From Nocardioides sp. URHA0020 (GTDB lineage: Bacteria; Actinomycetota; Actinomycetes; Propionibacteriales; Nocardioidaceae): a stretch of DNA of 64,000 bases. The stretch is from contig NZ_KK211172.1 in NCBI RefSeq assembly GCF_000620705.1, positions 1 to 64,000 of the forward strand, given 5' to 3'. The translations under genes and the position numbers were made by a program. The notes beneath the pieces were generated by a model. It was given only the letters and a program-made list of their open reading frames with translations, was not told the origin of the DNA and made no database searches. Positions 40,372-49,488 of the stretch are shown piece by piece; the stretch's first letter is position 1; every line of letters starts with the position of its first letter.

Positions 40372-43031
40372 GCCGCTTCGTGCCAGCTGCGGCCGAAGCC
40401 GACCGACACGTCGAGCGGGACGGCGAGGTCCGCGGCGCCACCCATCTGCTGGCGCACCAGCGCCTCCAGCGCCTCGTGCTCGCCGGGCGCCACGTCGAAC
40501 ACGAGCTCGTCGTGGACCTGGAGCAGCATCCGGGACCGTAGCCCGGTCGCCACCAGCTCGCGCTGGACGTCGAGCATCGCGACCTTGATCAGGTCGGCGG
40601 CCGACCCCTGGATCGGGGCGTTGAGCGCCATCCGCTCGGCCATCTCGCGACGCTGCCGGTTGTCGCTGGTCAGGTCGGGCAGGTAGCGCCGGCGGCCCAT
40701 GATGGTCTCGGTGAAGCCGGTACGCCGCGCCTCCTCGACCACCCCGGCCAGGTAGTCGCGGATGCCGCCGAACGTCTGGAAGTACTCGTCCATCAGGCCG
40801 CGGGCCTCCCCCGGCTCGATGCCGAGCTGCTGGCCGAGGCCGAAGGCGGAGAGGCCGTAGGCGAGGCCGTAGTTCATCGCCTTGATCTTGGCGCGCATCT
40901 CGCTGGTGACCTCGTCGGCGGGGACGTCGAAGACCCGCGCCGCGGTGATCGAGTGGAAGTCGCGGCCCGACCTGAACGCCTCGATCAGCAGGGCGTCCTC
41001 GGAGAGGTGCGCCATGATCCGCATCTCGATCTGGCTGTAGTCGGCGGTCATCAGCGACTCGAAGCCGGGGCCGACCACGAACCCCTCACGGATCCGACGC
41101 CCCTCCTCGGTGCGCACCGGGATGTTCTGCAGGTTGGGGTCGGTGCTCGAGAGCCGCCCGGTCGCGGCGATCGTCTGGTTGAAGGTCGTGTGGATCCGGC
41201 CGTCGGTCGAGACCGTCTTGAGCAGGCCCTCGATCGTCTGCCGCAGCCGCGCCACGTCGCGGTGACGCAGCAGGTGGAGCAGGAACGGGTGCTCGGTCTT
41301 CACGTAGAGCGCCTGCAGCGCGTCGGCGTCGGTCGTGTAGCCGGTCTTGGTGCGCTTGGTCTTCGGCATGTCGAGCTCGTCGAAGAGCACCACCTGCAGC
41401 TGCTTCGGCGAGCCCAGGTTGATCTCCTTGCCGATGACCGAGTAGGCGTCCTCGGCCGCCGTACGCACCTCGGCGGCGAAGTGGCTCTCCAGGCTCTCGA
41501 GGTGCTCGACGTCGACCGCGATGCCGGTCTGCTCGAGCTGGGCGAGCAGGTCCACCAGCGGGAGCTCGACGTCGTTGAGCAGCGCCGTGCCGCCGCGCTC
41601 CTCCAGCTCCTCGTCGAGGGCGGCCGCCAGGTCGAGCACCGCCCGCGCGTGCAGCATCTCGACCTCGCCGGCCGACTCGTCCTCGAGGCCGAGGCTCAGC
41701 TGGCCGTCGTCCGTGGCGCCCTGCTTGAGCTCGCGCTTGAGGTAGCGGACCGTGAGGTCGGCCAGGTCGTAGGAGCGCTGGTCGGGACGGGCGAGGTACG
41801 CCGACAGCGCGGTGTCGCGGGCCAGGCCGGCCAGCGGCAGGCCCCACGCCGCGAGCGCGAGCATCGGCCCCTTCGCATCGTGCAGCACCTTGGGCAGCTC
41901 GGTGTCGGCCAGCCAGCCCGCGAGCACGGTCTGGTCGTCCGGCCCGAGGTCGTCGACCGCGGTCCAGGCGGCGGTGCCGTCGACGGTCGCGAGCGCCAAC
42001 GAGGCGACCTCGCCGGTGCCGGCGCCCCAGCGACCGGAGACGTGGACCCCGACCCGCTCGCCCGAGGTCGCGTGCTGGGTCAGCCAGCCGGCGAGCTCGC
42101 CGCTGCCGAGGACCGTGGTCGTGAGGTCGAAGCCGGACTCGTCGATCTCCTCCTCCGAGGTCAGCGTCTCGAACAGCCGGTCCCGGAGCACCCGGAACTC
42201 CAGCCCGTCGAAGAGCGTGTGCACCTCGTGGCGGTCCCACGGCTGCACGGCGAGCTCGGCCGGGCGCAGGTCGAGGTCGAGGTCACGGACCAGCGCGTTG
42301 AGGTGCCGGTTGCGGATCACGTCGCCGAGGTGCTCGCGCAGCGCCTCACCCTTCTTGCCGGTGATCTCGTCGGCGTGGGCGATGACGTTGTCGAGGCCGT
42401 CGTACTGGTTGATCCACCGGGCGGCGAAGCCCGGCCCGACGCCGGGGACGCCGGGGAGGTTGTCGGAGGTCTCCCCTACGATCGCGGCCAGCTCGGGATA
42501 GCGCGCGGGCGGTACGTCGTACTTCGCCTCGACGGCGGCGGGCGTCATCCGGGCGAGGTCGGAGACCCCACGCATGGGGTAGAGGACCGTCGACCGGTCG
42601 GTGACCAGCTGGAGGGAGTCGCGGTCGCCGGTGAGGATCAGGACCTCCATCTCCTCGTCCTCGAGCGCCTGGGTGACCAGGGTGGCGATGATGTCGTCGG
42701 CCTCGTAGCCGTCCTTCTTCAGGAACGGGATGCGCAGCGCGTTGAGCACCTCCTCGATCAGCGGCAGCTGGCTGCTGAACTCCCCCGGCGTCTTGTTGCG
42801 CTTCGCCTTGTACTCGGCGTACTCCGCGAGCCGGAAGGTCTGGCGCGACACGTCGAAGGCGACGCCGACGTGGGTCGGCTGCTCGTCGCGCAGCACGTTG
42901 ATCAGCATCGAGGTGAAGCCGTAGACGGCATTGGTGTGCTGTCCGGTCGTGGTCGAGAAGTTCTCCACCGGGAGCGCGAAGAACGCGCGGTAGGCGAGCG
43001 AGTGACCGTCGAGGAGCAGGAGGCGAGGCAC
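40365..43031 (-). CDS. polA: DNA polymerase I, 888 aa
   Basis: The N-terminal 5'-3' exonuclease (residues about 1-300) has LLLDGHSLAYRAFFAL, KKDGYEADDIIATL and the helix-hairpin-helix GVPGVGPGFAARW. The central 3'-5' exonuclease-like domain lacks a clear set of acidic residues, as in other actinobacterial PolA proteins, so proofreading is probably absent. The polymerase domain has motif A MTADYSQIEMRIMAH, motif B RAKIKAMNYGLAYG and motif C LLQVHDELVFDV. It acts in repair and Okazaki fragment processing. It is divergent from the thioesterase gene, with a 42-bp gap. Confidence 0.97.
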   Translation of the reverse strand: MPRLLLLDGHSLAYRAFFALPVENFSTTTGQHTNAVYGFTSMLINVLRDEQPTHVGVAFDVSRQTFRLAEYAEYKAKRNKTPGEFSSQLPLIEEVLNALRIPFLKKDGYEADDIIATLVTQALEDEEMEVLILTGDRDSLQLVTDRSTVLYPMRGVSDLARMTPAAVEAKYDVPPARYPELAAIVGETSDNLPGVPGVGPGFAARWINQYDGLDNVIAHADEITGKKGEALREHLGDVIRNRHLNALVRDLDLDLRPAELAVQPWDRHEVHTLFDGLEFRVLRDRLFETLTSEEEIDESGFDLTTTVLGSGELAGWLTQHATSGERVGVHVSGRWGAGTGEVASLALATVDGTAAWTAVDDLGPDDQTVLAGWLADTELPKVLHDAKGPMLALAAWGLPLAGLARDTALSAYLARPDQRSYDLADLTVRYLKRELKQGATDDGQLSLGLEDESAGEVEMLHARAVLDLAAALDEELEERGGTALLNDVELPLVDLLAQLEQTGIAVDVEHLESLESHFAAEVRTAAEDAYSVIGKEINLGSPKQLQVVLFDELDMPKTKRTKTGYTTDADALQALYVKTEHPFLLHLLRHRDVARLRQTIEGLLKTVSTDGRIHTTFNQTIAATGRLSSTDPNLQNIPVRTEEGRRIREGFVVGPGFESLMTADYSQIEMRIMAHLSEDALLIEAFRSGRDFHSITAARVFDVPADEVTSEMRAKIKAMNYGLAYGLSAFGLGQQLGIEPGEARGLMDEYFQTFGGIRDYLAGVVEEARRTGFTETIMGRRRYLPDLTSDNRQRREMAERMALNAPIQGSAADLIKVAMLDVQRELVATGLRSRMLLQVHDELVFDVAPGEHEALEALVRQQMGGAADLAVPLDVSVGFGRSWHEAAH

Positions 43032-43073
43032 CCCGCGAGCCTAGCGGCGCCCGCCGACAGGCAGGATGGCGCC

Positions 43074-43517
43074 ATGAGCACTTCGGGCAAGGACGAGCTG
43101 AGCGTCGAGGACTACATCGCCGCCATGCCGCAGGGCATGGGAGGACTCAACGAGAAGATGGGCATCCAGCTCCTCGAGATCTCGGCCGAGCGCGTCGTCG
43201 GCACCATGCCGGTCGACGGCAACACCCAGCCCTACGGCCTCCTGCACGGCGGGGCGTCGGTGGTGCTGGCCGAGACCCTCGGCTCGGTCGGCTCCGCGGC
43301 GCACGCCTACCCCGACAAGGTGGCGGTCGGCACCGAGATCAATGCGACGCACCACCGCTCCGCCACCTCCGGCACGGTGACCGGCGTCGCGACCGCCATC
43401 CACCTGGGGCGCACGATGGCGACCTACGAGGTCGTCATCACCGACGAGCGCGGCAAGCGGGTCTGCACCTCGCGGATCAGCTGCGCACTGCTGCCCAGCG
43501 ACCGCTTCGCAGGCTGA
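43074..43517 (+). CDS. PaaI-type hot-dog thioesterase, 147 aa
   Basis: The start is ATG 43074 (MSTSGKDELSVEDYIAAMPQ). The hot-dog fold has the acyl-CoA thioesterase motif PYGLLHGGASVVLAETLGS, with the HGG loop and the catalytic acidic residue in the next helix, then GTEINATHHRSATSG for dimer and CoA contacts. It hydrolyses an acyl- or aroyl-CoA. A thioesterase gene next to polA is a common actinobacterial arrangement. Confidence 0.85.
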   Translation: MSTSGKDELSVEDYIAAMPQGMGGLNEKMGIQLLEISAERVVGTMPVDGNTQPYGLLHGGASVVLAETLGSVGSAAHAYPDKVAVGTEINATHHRSATSGTVTGVATAIHLGRTMATYEVVITDERGKRVCTSRISCALLPSDRFAG

Positions 43518-43565
43518 GGTCGGGGCTCGACCTCGCTGGGTCCGGACCCGCCGGTCGGGTCCCCG

Positions 43566-44141
43566 CTAACCCTCGGCGCCGGCCCGGCTCCTGCGCAGCG
43601 ACCGGCGGGCGGCGAGCACCTGGGTGAGCTGACGGCCGTTGCCGGCGCCGGCCGGTCGCCGGTGAGCGCTCAGCCGGCTGCGGACCGAGTGGGTCGTGGC
43701 GACCCGGAGGACGGCGTACGGGCCGAGCGCGATGCGCGCCATGAACCGGTTGGCGTCGCGCGACCCGGCGACCGCCGCCGTGGCGACGTGCGAGATCCCG
43801 AGCTCCTCGGCCCAGGTCACCGCGGACTCCATGAGCGCGGTGCCGATGCCGTGGCGCCGGTACGGCGCGAGCACGTGCGGGGAGAGCGCGCGCACGACGG
43901 GCTCGGTGTTGATCGCCGACATGGTCGTGTGCTCCAGATGGACGGCTCCGGCGAACTTGCCGTCGTACTCGGCGACGACGATGCGCTGGCTGTCGGAGGC
44001 CAGCACGGCGACGATCACGGCCTCCATGTCGGCCGCCTGGTCCTCGGGTCCGACCCGACGGATCACGTCGGTCCAGACCTCCGCCAGATGCGTCGAGTCC
44101 TCGAGGGTCACCGAGCGGAGCATCACCAGGGAGCGATTCAT
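43566..44141 (-). CDS. GNAT-family N-acetyltransferase, 191 aa
   Basis: Motif A for acetyl-CoA is LAPYRRHGIGTALMESAVTWAEELG (about residues 91-115, R-x-x-G-x-G), preceded by the strand GKFAGAVHLEHTTMS and followed by HVATAAVAGSRDANRFMARIALGPY. The last 40 residues are arginine-rich and probably disordered. The substrate is unknown. It is a single gene, convergent with the thioesterase and divergent from DUF554. Confidence 0.8.
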   Translation of the reverse strand: MNRSLVMLRSVTLEDSTHLAEVWTDVIRRVGPEDQAADMEAVIVAVLASDSQRIVVAEYDGKFAGAVHLEHTTMSAINTEPVVRALSPHVLAPYRRHGIGTALMESAVTWAEELGISHVATAAVAGSRDANRFMARIALGPYAVLRVATTHSVRSRLSAHRRPAGAGNGRQLTQVLAARRSLRRSRAGAEG

Positions 44142-44252
44142 CGCACCATGCCTATTCGACCTTCCGGAGAACTGCCGCGCGTCCGTATCCCCCGAACGCG
44201 GCTCCAGCAGTAGAGACTACGCTCGGCCTCCCCGTCCTGTCAGAGGAGTCCC

Positions 44253-44999
44253 TTGATCCCCGGTCTCGGCACCGTCGTCAACGTCGCCGCTGTGCTGATC
44301 GGCAGCCTGATCGGTGTGCTCCTCGGCAACCGGCTGCCGATCCGCACCCGCGACCTGGTCACCGACTCCCTCGGCCTGGTCACGTTGCTGATCGCCGGCA
44401 CGTCCGCGATGGCGGTGCTCGACGACGACCTGTCCGACACCGTCGGCGACAGCGCCCCGATGCTGATCGTGCTCGGCGCGCTGCTCATCGGCGGGATCGT
44501 CGGCTCGCTGCTGCGGCTGGAGTCGCGCGTCGAGTCGCTGGGCGGCTGGCTGCAGCGCCGGCTCGCCGGTGCCGCCGACTCCGCCGACCGGCACCGGTTC
44601 ATCGAGGGCTTCGTGGTGTCCTCGCTGATCTTCTGCACCGGCCCGCTCACGATCCTCGGCTCGCTGAACGACGGGCTCGGCAACGGCGCGGATCAGCTCT
44701 TCCTCAAGTCCGCGCTCGACGGCTTCGCGGCGATCGCGTTCGCGGCGTCGTTCGGCTGGGGCGTCGCGGCCAGCGCGGTCACGATCATCGCGGTGCAGGG
44801 CAGCCTGACGCTCCTGGGCCTCGCCCTGGGCGACGTCCTGCCCGACGCTCAGCTCATCGCCATCACCGCGACCGGCGGACTGCTGCTCGTCGGCGTCGCG
44901 CTGCGGCTCCTCCGGGTCCGGGAGATCCCGGTCGCGGACCTGCTCCCCGCGCTGCTCGTCGCGCCGGTACTGGTGACCGTCGTGGGCGCGCTTCATTGA
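44253..44999 (+). CDS. DUF554 membrane protein, 248 aa
   Basis: Seven hydrophobic segments with the DUF554 landmarks: GTVVNVAAVLIGSLIGVLLGNRLP at the N-terminus, FVVSSLIFCTGPLTILGSLNDG in the middle and KSALDGFAAIAFAASFGWGVAASA. The start is TTG 44253, preceded by AGGAG. The family is conserved and possibly a transporter, but its substrate is unknown. It is a single gene upstream of the binding-protein gene. Confidence 0.85.
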   Translation: MIPGLGTVVNVAAVLIGSLIGVLLGNRLPIRTRDLVTDSLGLVTLLIAGTSAMAVLDDDLSDTVGDSAPMLIVLGALLIGGIVGSLLRLESRVESLGGWLQRRLAGAADSADRHRFIEGFVVSSLIFCTGPLTILGSLNDGLGNGADQLFLKSALDGFAAIAFAASFGWGVAASAVTIIAVQGSLTLLGLALGDVLPDAQLIAITATGGLLLVGVALRLLRVREIPVADLLPALLVAPVLVTVVGALH

Positions 45000-45019
45000 C
45001 GTAACGGTTCGCTAACGAC

Positions 45020-45044
45020 AGGGTGCCGTACGACACCGCACCCT
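45020..45044. promoter_or_regulatory. Inverted repeat between DUF554 and the binding-protein gene
   Basis: AGGGTGC (45020-45026) and GCACCCT (45038-45044) are exactly complementary with an 11-nt loop. It lies just after the DUF554 stop and 90 bp before the livJ-type start. It could be a terminator without a T-run or an operator; the sequence does not decide. Confidence 0.4.
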
Positions 45045-45134
45045 CTGGCCAGTCCTACGGTGGCATGGCTATGCCCAACCTTTCGGGAGGGCGGGCGCGG
45101 TGTAGTGCCTCAACGCGACAGAAAGGTTCACCCC

Positions 45135-46481
45135 GTGAATCGATCCACAACCGCCACCTGGGTACGGCTGATGGCGGGCACAGCCGTCCTCGGCCTTGCC
45201 CTCACAGCCTGTGGCAGCGACTCCGACGACAGCGCGGAGCCGAAGGCAAGCGACAGCGCATCTAAGTCGGCTCCGGCAGCCGACAAGTTCACCAACGACA
45301 AGTGCGCTGCCAACCAGACCAGCGCCGACGCTCTCCGCGTCGGCGGCATCCTGCCGCTCACCGGCAACCTCGCGTTCCTCGGGCCCCCCGAGATCGCGGG
45401 CGTCGGTCTTGCGGTCTCGGACATCAACGCGGCCGGAGGCGTCAAGGGCGCCAAGGCCTGCCACGACGTCCAGGACTCCGGTGACTCGACCGACATGTCG
45501 GTCTCCACCGCATCCGCGGGCACGCTCATCGCCAGCAAGCCGTCCGTCGTGGTCGGTGCCGCGTCGTCCAGCGTCTCGCTGAACGTCGTCGACACCTTCG
45601 CGGACAACAAGATCACCGAGGTCTCGCCGGCCAACACCGCCGTCGACCTCAGTGGCTACTCTCCGTTCTACTTCCGGACGGCTCCGCCGGACGGCGTCCA
45701 GGGCAACGCGCTGGGCACCCTGATCACCACCGACGGCTACACGAAGGTCGGCTTCCTGGTGTTCAACGACACCTACGGCACCGGTCTGCGCAACGTCGTC
45801 GAGGAGACGGTGAAGGCCGCTGGTGGCTCCTGCACCTACGGTTGCAAGGGCGACGGCGACGAGTTCCCCGCCGGCCAGACCACGTTCTCGGCCGAGGTCA
45901 GCGGTGTGCTCGCCTCCAAGCCGGACGCGATCGTGGTGCTCGCCTTCGACGAGACGAAGTCGATCATTCCCGAGCTGAAGTCGCAGGGCTGGGACATGTC
46001 GAAGGTCTACCTGACCGACGGCAACACGTCCGACTTCAGCGCCGACTTCGCCAAGGGCACCCTCGAGGGCGCTCAGGGCACCATCCCCGGTGCCGACCCG
46101 GACGCCAGCTTCAAGGACCGGCTCAGCGGCTGGGCCGAGGTCGGCGAGGGCGCTCCGCTGAAGGACTTCTCCTACGGCGCTGAGTCCTACGACGCGACGA
46201 TCCTGGCCGCGCTCGCTGCCTACAAGGGCGGCGCGACCGACTCGGTGACGGTGCAGAAGAACTACGCCGCCGTCTCCGGTTCCACCGACGGCGAGGAGTG
46301 CAAGTCGTACGCCGACTGCACCAAGCTCCTCGACGACGGCAAGGAGATCAAGTACACGGGTCCCTCGGGCATCGGTCCGATCGACAAGGAGAACGACCCG
46401 TCGTCGGCGTTCGTCGGCATCTACAAGTACGACGCTGACAACAAGAACATCCTCTCGACCACGGTCGAGGGCTCCAAGTGA
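45135..46481 (+). CDS. livJ: Branched-chain amino acid type ABC substrate-binding lipoprotein, 448 aa
   Basis: The start is GTG 45135 (VNRSTTATWVRLMAGTAVLG). A lipobox LALTACGSD gives a lipid-modified Cys at about residue 27, followed by a Ser/Ala/Lys-rich linker. The mature type I periplasmic-binding fold begins LRVGGILPLTGNLAFLGPPEIAGVGLAVSDINAAGG and contains SKPSVVVGAASSSVSL and PYFRTAP-like segments. It binds amino acids or related compounds for an ABC importer, probably the LivFGMH operon 3 kb away on the other strand. The gene is followed by two hairpins. Confidence 0.85.
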   Translation: MNRSTTATWVRLMAGTAVLGLALTACGSDSDDSAEPKASDSASKSAPAADKFTNDKCAANQTSADALRVGGILPLTGNLAFLGPPEIAGVGLAVSDINAAGGVKGAKACHDVQDSGDSTDMSVSTASAGTLIASKPSVVVGAASSSVSLNVVDTFADNKITEVSPANTAVDLSGYSPFYFRTAPPDGVQGNALGTLITTDGYTKVGFLVFNDTYGTGLRNVVEETVKAAGGSCTYGCKGDGDEFPAGQTTFSAEVSGVLASKPDAIVVLAFDETKSIIPELKSQGWDMSKVYLTDGNTSDFSADFAKGTLEGAQGTIPGADPDASFKDRLSGWAEVGEGAPLKDFSYGAESYDATILAALAAYKGGATDSVTVQKNYAAVSGSTDGEECKSYADCTKLLDDGKEIKYTGPSGIGPIDKENDPSSAFVGIYKYDADNKNILSTTVEGSK

Positions 46482-46486
46482 TTCCC

Positions 46487-46557
46487 GGGTGATCGTCTGA
46501 CGATCACCCACCCGCACCACGCGAAGGGCCCCGGACCTCACGGTCCGGGGCCCTTCG
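46487..46557. terminator. Tandem hairpins after the binding-protein gene
   Basis: GGGTGATCG/CGATCACCC (46487-46509) is followed by CGAAGGGCCCCGGACC/GGTCCGGGGCCCTTCG (46522-46557). The second is a strong GC-rich terminator. The gene after it (46603) ends convergently, so the second hairpin may serve both sides. Confidence 0.75.
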
Positions 46558-46602
46558 TCATGCTCAGACCCGGACGGCAGCAGGGCCGCCGTCGCCGACC
46601 TT

Positions 46603-47070
46603 CTAGGACGCTCCTCCGCGAGCAGCGCGAGCCCAGGCATCGGCATCCCGGCTGTACCGGACGAGATACCGGGCGAAGTCGGCTTGCTCGTCGGGGCTCC
46701 ATGCTTCGGTGATCTGCTGGAACACGGCGGCCTGTTCGTCGGCCAGGCGGCGGCGCTCGGCGTGGCCGGCGTCGGTCAGCTGCAGGACGCTGCGTCGACC
46801 GTCATCCTGGGATGCCTCCCGACGGAGCAGGCCGGCGGTGATGCAGCCGGCGACGCTCCGGCTCGCGACCGGCTGCGACACCCCCAGCTCGGCCGCCATC
46901 CGGCCCACCGTCGTCTCCCCGGGGAAGTCCGCGACGATGTTGAGGATCAGGTTGCGCGCGAGGTCGCGCCGAGCACCCGAGGTGCGGCGACGCATCCGCG
47001 ACAGGGCAAGCCCGACGTCGCCCAGCACCGCGTCGTCAGCAGAGGTCTCGTCCTGCGCTTCAGGGGTCAC
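46603..47070 (-). CDS. MarR-family transcriptional regulator, 155 aa
   Basis: The winged helix-turn-helix is at about residues 35-100: ARNLILNIVADFPGETTVGRMAAELGVSQPVASRSVAGCITAGLLRREASQDDGRRSVLQLTDAG. I place the start at GTG 47070 (VTPEAQDETSADDA); the frame continues upstream through the promoter region but reads as noise. It is divergent from the amidohydrolase at 47183 and probably controls it. Confidence 0.82.
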   Translation of the reverse strand: MTPEAQDETSADDAVLGDVGLALSRMRRRTSGARRDLARNLILNIVADFPGETTVGRMAAELGVSQPVASRSVAGCITAGLLRREASQDDGRRSVLQLTDAGHAERRRLADEQAAVFQQITEAWSPDEQADFARYLVRYSRDADAWARAARGGAS

Positions 47071-47099
47071 GACCCGATCATACGCAGACGGCGACCGCC

Positions 47100-47127
47100 G
47101 CACATATAGATGTCGATTGCGATGTGC
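47100..47127. promoter_or_regulatory. Candidate operator for the MarR/amidohydrolase divergent region
   Basis: GCACAT (47100-47105) and ATGTGC (47122-47127) form an inverted repeat with a 16-nt spacer in an A/T-rich stretch that also holds ACAT-ATAG-ATGT. It lies between starts at 47070 and 47183. Confidence 0.4.
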
Positions 47128-47182
47128 ATACCTTGTGCTATAGATTACGGTCGTCCGCACGTAGAACAGACAGGGGAATCCC

Positions 47183-48412
47183 ATGACGACCACCATCGTC
47201 GGCGCACAGGTGTTCGATGGCACGGCAGTGCTCGGCATCCAGAACATCTCCATCGAGGACGGGAAGATCGTCCAGGTGGGAGGTGATGTCCCCGCCGGGT
47301 CGCAGGTCGTCGACGCCTCGGGCTCGACCCTCCTCCCTGGCCTGATCGATGCCCACGTGCACACCAACCGCGACTCGCTGGCCCTGGCGCTGCAGTTCGG
47401 CGTGACCACGGAGCTGGAGATGCAGGGCACGAACACGCGCGACAACCGCGCGGCGATCAGTGCGGACGACACGGTCGCCGACGTCCGCTCGGCCGGCTTC
47501 GGCATCACGCCTCCCGGCGGCCACCCCAGCGAGCTGTTCCCGGAAGGCTTCCGACCGGGCCCGCCTCCGGGCGCGCAGCCGCCGCCCGGGCTGCCTCCCC
47601 TCATGCCGTTCTCGACCACGCCGGAGCAGGCGGTGGCCTTCATCCCACAGCTGATCGAGCGTGGCTCGGACTACATCAAGTTCATGGTCGACGACGGCAG
47701 CGTCGAAGGACATCCCGGACTGCCGATGCTCGACCAGGCGACCCTCAACGCCGGTGTCGCCGAAGCCAAGAGGCACGGCATGCTCACCATCGCCCACGCC
47801 CTCACCGTGGACGCGACCCGCATGGCGATCGAGGCGGGCATCGACGGCCTCGCCCACCTGTTCATGGACGGTCCCCACACCACAGAGATCATCGACCTCG
47901 CCGTGGACGCGGGTGTCTTCTTCGTCCCCTGCATCGTCCTGGACGCCTCGATGATGGGGATCACCGGACGTGATCTGGCCGATGACGACCGGGTGGCCAC
48001 CAGGCTCGACGCCGACTGGGACACCACACTGCGATCGAGCTTCAACCACTACCCCCAGGGAAGCCTCGACGACGTGCTGGCGAGTGCGAAGGCGCTCCAT
48101 GACGCGGGCATCGACCTGCTGGTCGGCACCGACGCCTCAGTCGCACTGCCCTTCATGGGCGGGCTCGCACACGGCGCCAGCGTCCACCACGAGCTGCAGT
48201 ACCTGGTGCGCGCGGGGCTCAGCCCCGCTGAGGCTCTCCGCGCCGCGACCTCGACCACCGCGCGGCGCTTCGGGCTCGACGACCGAGGCCGCATCGCGGA
48301 GGGACTGCGTGCCGATCTTCTTCTCGTCGACGGTGACCCACTGACGACCATCGGCGACACGCTGAACGTCCGCGGCGTCTGGCGACGCGGCCAGCTCCTG
48401 TCGACGAGCTGA
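47183..48412 (+). CDS. Metal-dependent amidohydrolase (imidazolonepropionase-like), 409 aa
   Basis: Metal-site residues are visible in order: DAHVH (H58, H60), the bridging Lys in DYIKFM (K166), IAHAL (H205), LAHLF (H225) and GTDAS (D317). This is the binuclear amidohydrolase set. A Pro/Gly-rich loop sits at about residues 124-140. The enzyme should hydrolyse a C-N bond in a cyclic amide or a related small molecule; the substrate is unknown. GGGGA precedes the ATG. The next amidohydrolase gene starts 8 bp after its stop. Confidence 0.85.
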   Translation: MTTTIVGAQVFDGTAVLGIQNISIEDGKIVQVGGDVPAGSQVVDASGSTLLPGLIDAHVHTNRDSLALALQFGVTTELEMQGTNTRDNRAAISADDTVADVRSAGFGITPPGGHPSELFPEGFRPGPPPGAQPPPGLPPLMPFSTTPEQAVAFIPQLIERGSDYIKFMVDDGSVEGHPGLPMLDQATLNAGVAEAKRHGMLTIAHALTVDATRMAIEAGIDGLAHLFMDGPHTTEIIDLAVDAGVFFVPCIVLDASMMGITGRDLADDDRVATRLDADWDTTLRSSFNHYPQGSLDDVLASAKALHDAGIDLLVGTDASVALPFMGGLAHGASVHHELQYLVRAGLSPAEALRAATSTTARRFGLDDRGRIAEGLRADLLLVDGDPLTTIGDTLNVRGVWRRGQLLSTS

Positions 48413-48420
48413 GCACGGCC

Positions 48421-49368
48421 ATGACCGCGCACCGGATCGACGTCCATGCCCACTTCCCGGTCGACCTGCGCCACGGCCCGGATCCTCGCCGGGCACCGTG
48501 GGCCCGGTGGGACACCGACCACGCCCTGCGACAGCTCGACCGGCTGAGGATCCGACGGCAGTACCTGTCGCTCCCCGCGCTTCCCGTGCACCGAGCACCT
48601 GACGACCAGCCATCCCCGGGGACCGTGGCGCGAGCGGTGAACGACAAGTTCGCCGAGATCATCACTGACGCACCGGAGCGCTTCGGCGCCTTCGCCACCG
48701 TCCCGGGCGACGACATCGACGCCGCCGTCGCAGAGGCACGTCGCGCGCTCGACGATCTGGGTCTGCACGGCATCGCACTGGGCAGCAACGCAGCAGGCCG
48801 CTACCTCGGCGACCCCTGGTACGAGCCACTGTTCGCCGAAGCAGCGGCTCGCGACGTGCCCGTGTTCGTTCACCCCGCACAGAACCCGCTCGCAGGACCG
48901 CTGGCGCTCGACCGACCCCCGTTCCTGGTCGAGTTCCCGCTGGACACCTTCCGCTCCGTCGTCGACGCGGTCTACGCCGGCGTGTTCTCACGGCATCCCG
49001 AGCTCCGCGTCGTCGTCGCCCACTGTGGCGGGGCACTCCCCGCCCTGGCATGGCGGGTGAGCAGCCTGGCCGGACTCGTCGCACCACGGGACGAGCATCC
49101 CGGTGCCACTCCGGCAGAGGTCGCCGCGAGCCTTTCCGGGCTCTACCTCGACACCGCACTCTCGGGCTCGCCAGGCGTCCTCAGCGCCGCGATCGACCTC
49201 GTGGGCGCCGATCACATCCTCTACGGCACGGACAGCGGAGCGGCACCTCACGACGTCATCGTCACCAACACAGACGGCCTCGCGCAGGCCGGACTCACGC
49301 GCGCGGAGCTCGCCGGCATCGAGCACGACAACGCAGCCGCACTCTTCAGCCACGCCCCGGGTGCGTGA
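48421..49368 (+). CDS. Amidohydrolase-2 (ACMSD-like) family enzyme, 315 aa
   Basis: The metal residues follow the ACMSD-like pattern: DVHAH at the start (H9, H11), VFVHP (H151), VVVAHCGG (H201) and YGTDSG (D271). This TIM-barrel family includes decarboxylases and hydrolases of aromatic and cyclic acids. The 8-bp gap after the other amidohydrolase gene indicates one operon and probably consecutive steps in degrading one compound. The nearby ABC importer may supply the substrate. Confidence 0.85.
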   Translation: MTAHRIDVHAHFPVDLRHGPDPRRAPWARWDTDHALRQLDRLRIRRQYLSLPALPVHRAPDDQPSPGTVARAVNDKFAEIITDAPERFGAFATVPGDDIDAAVAEARRALDDLGLHGIALGSNAAGRYLGDPWYEPLFAEAAARDVPVFVHPAQNPLAGPLALDRPPFLVEFPLDTFRSVVDAVYAGVFSRHPELRVVVAHCGGALPALAWRVSSLAGLVAPRDEHPGATPAEVAASLSGLYLDTALSGSPGVLSAAIDLVGADHILYGTDSGAAPHDVIVTNTDGLAQAGLTRAELAGIEHDNAAALFSHAPGA

Positions 49369-49488
49369 CCGACGCACGCTGCGTCGCCTCAGTCGAGCCG
49401 AAGGTCAGCCACACCCAGGCGCAGGCACCAGGTCTCTGCAGGCCCCGGCAGGCCTCGGCGAAGACTCCGATGTCGCGGTGCAGGTCGG

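Noticed and set aside
40953..43517. An 854-codon plus-strand frame opposite polA
   Set aside because: Only its last 147 codons (from 43074) are real, encoding the thioesterase. The rest is the antisense shadow of polA.
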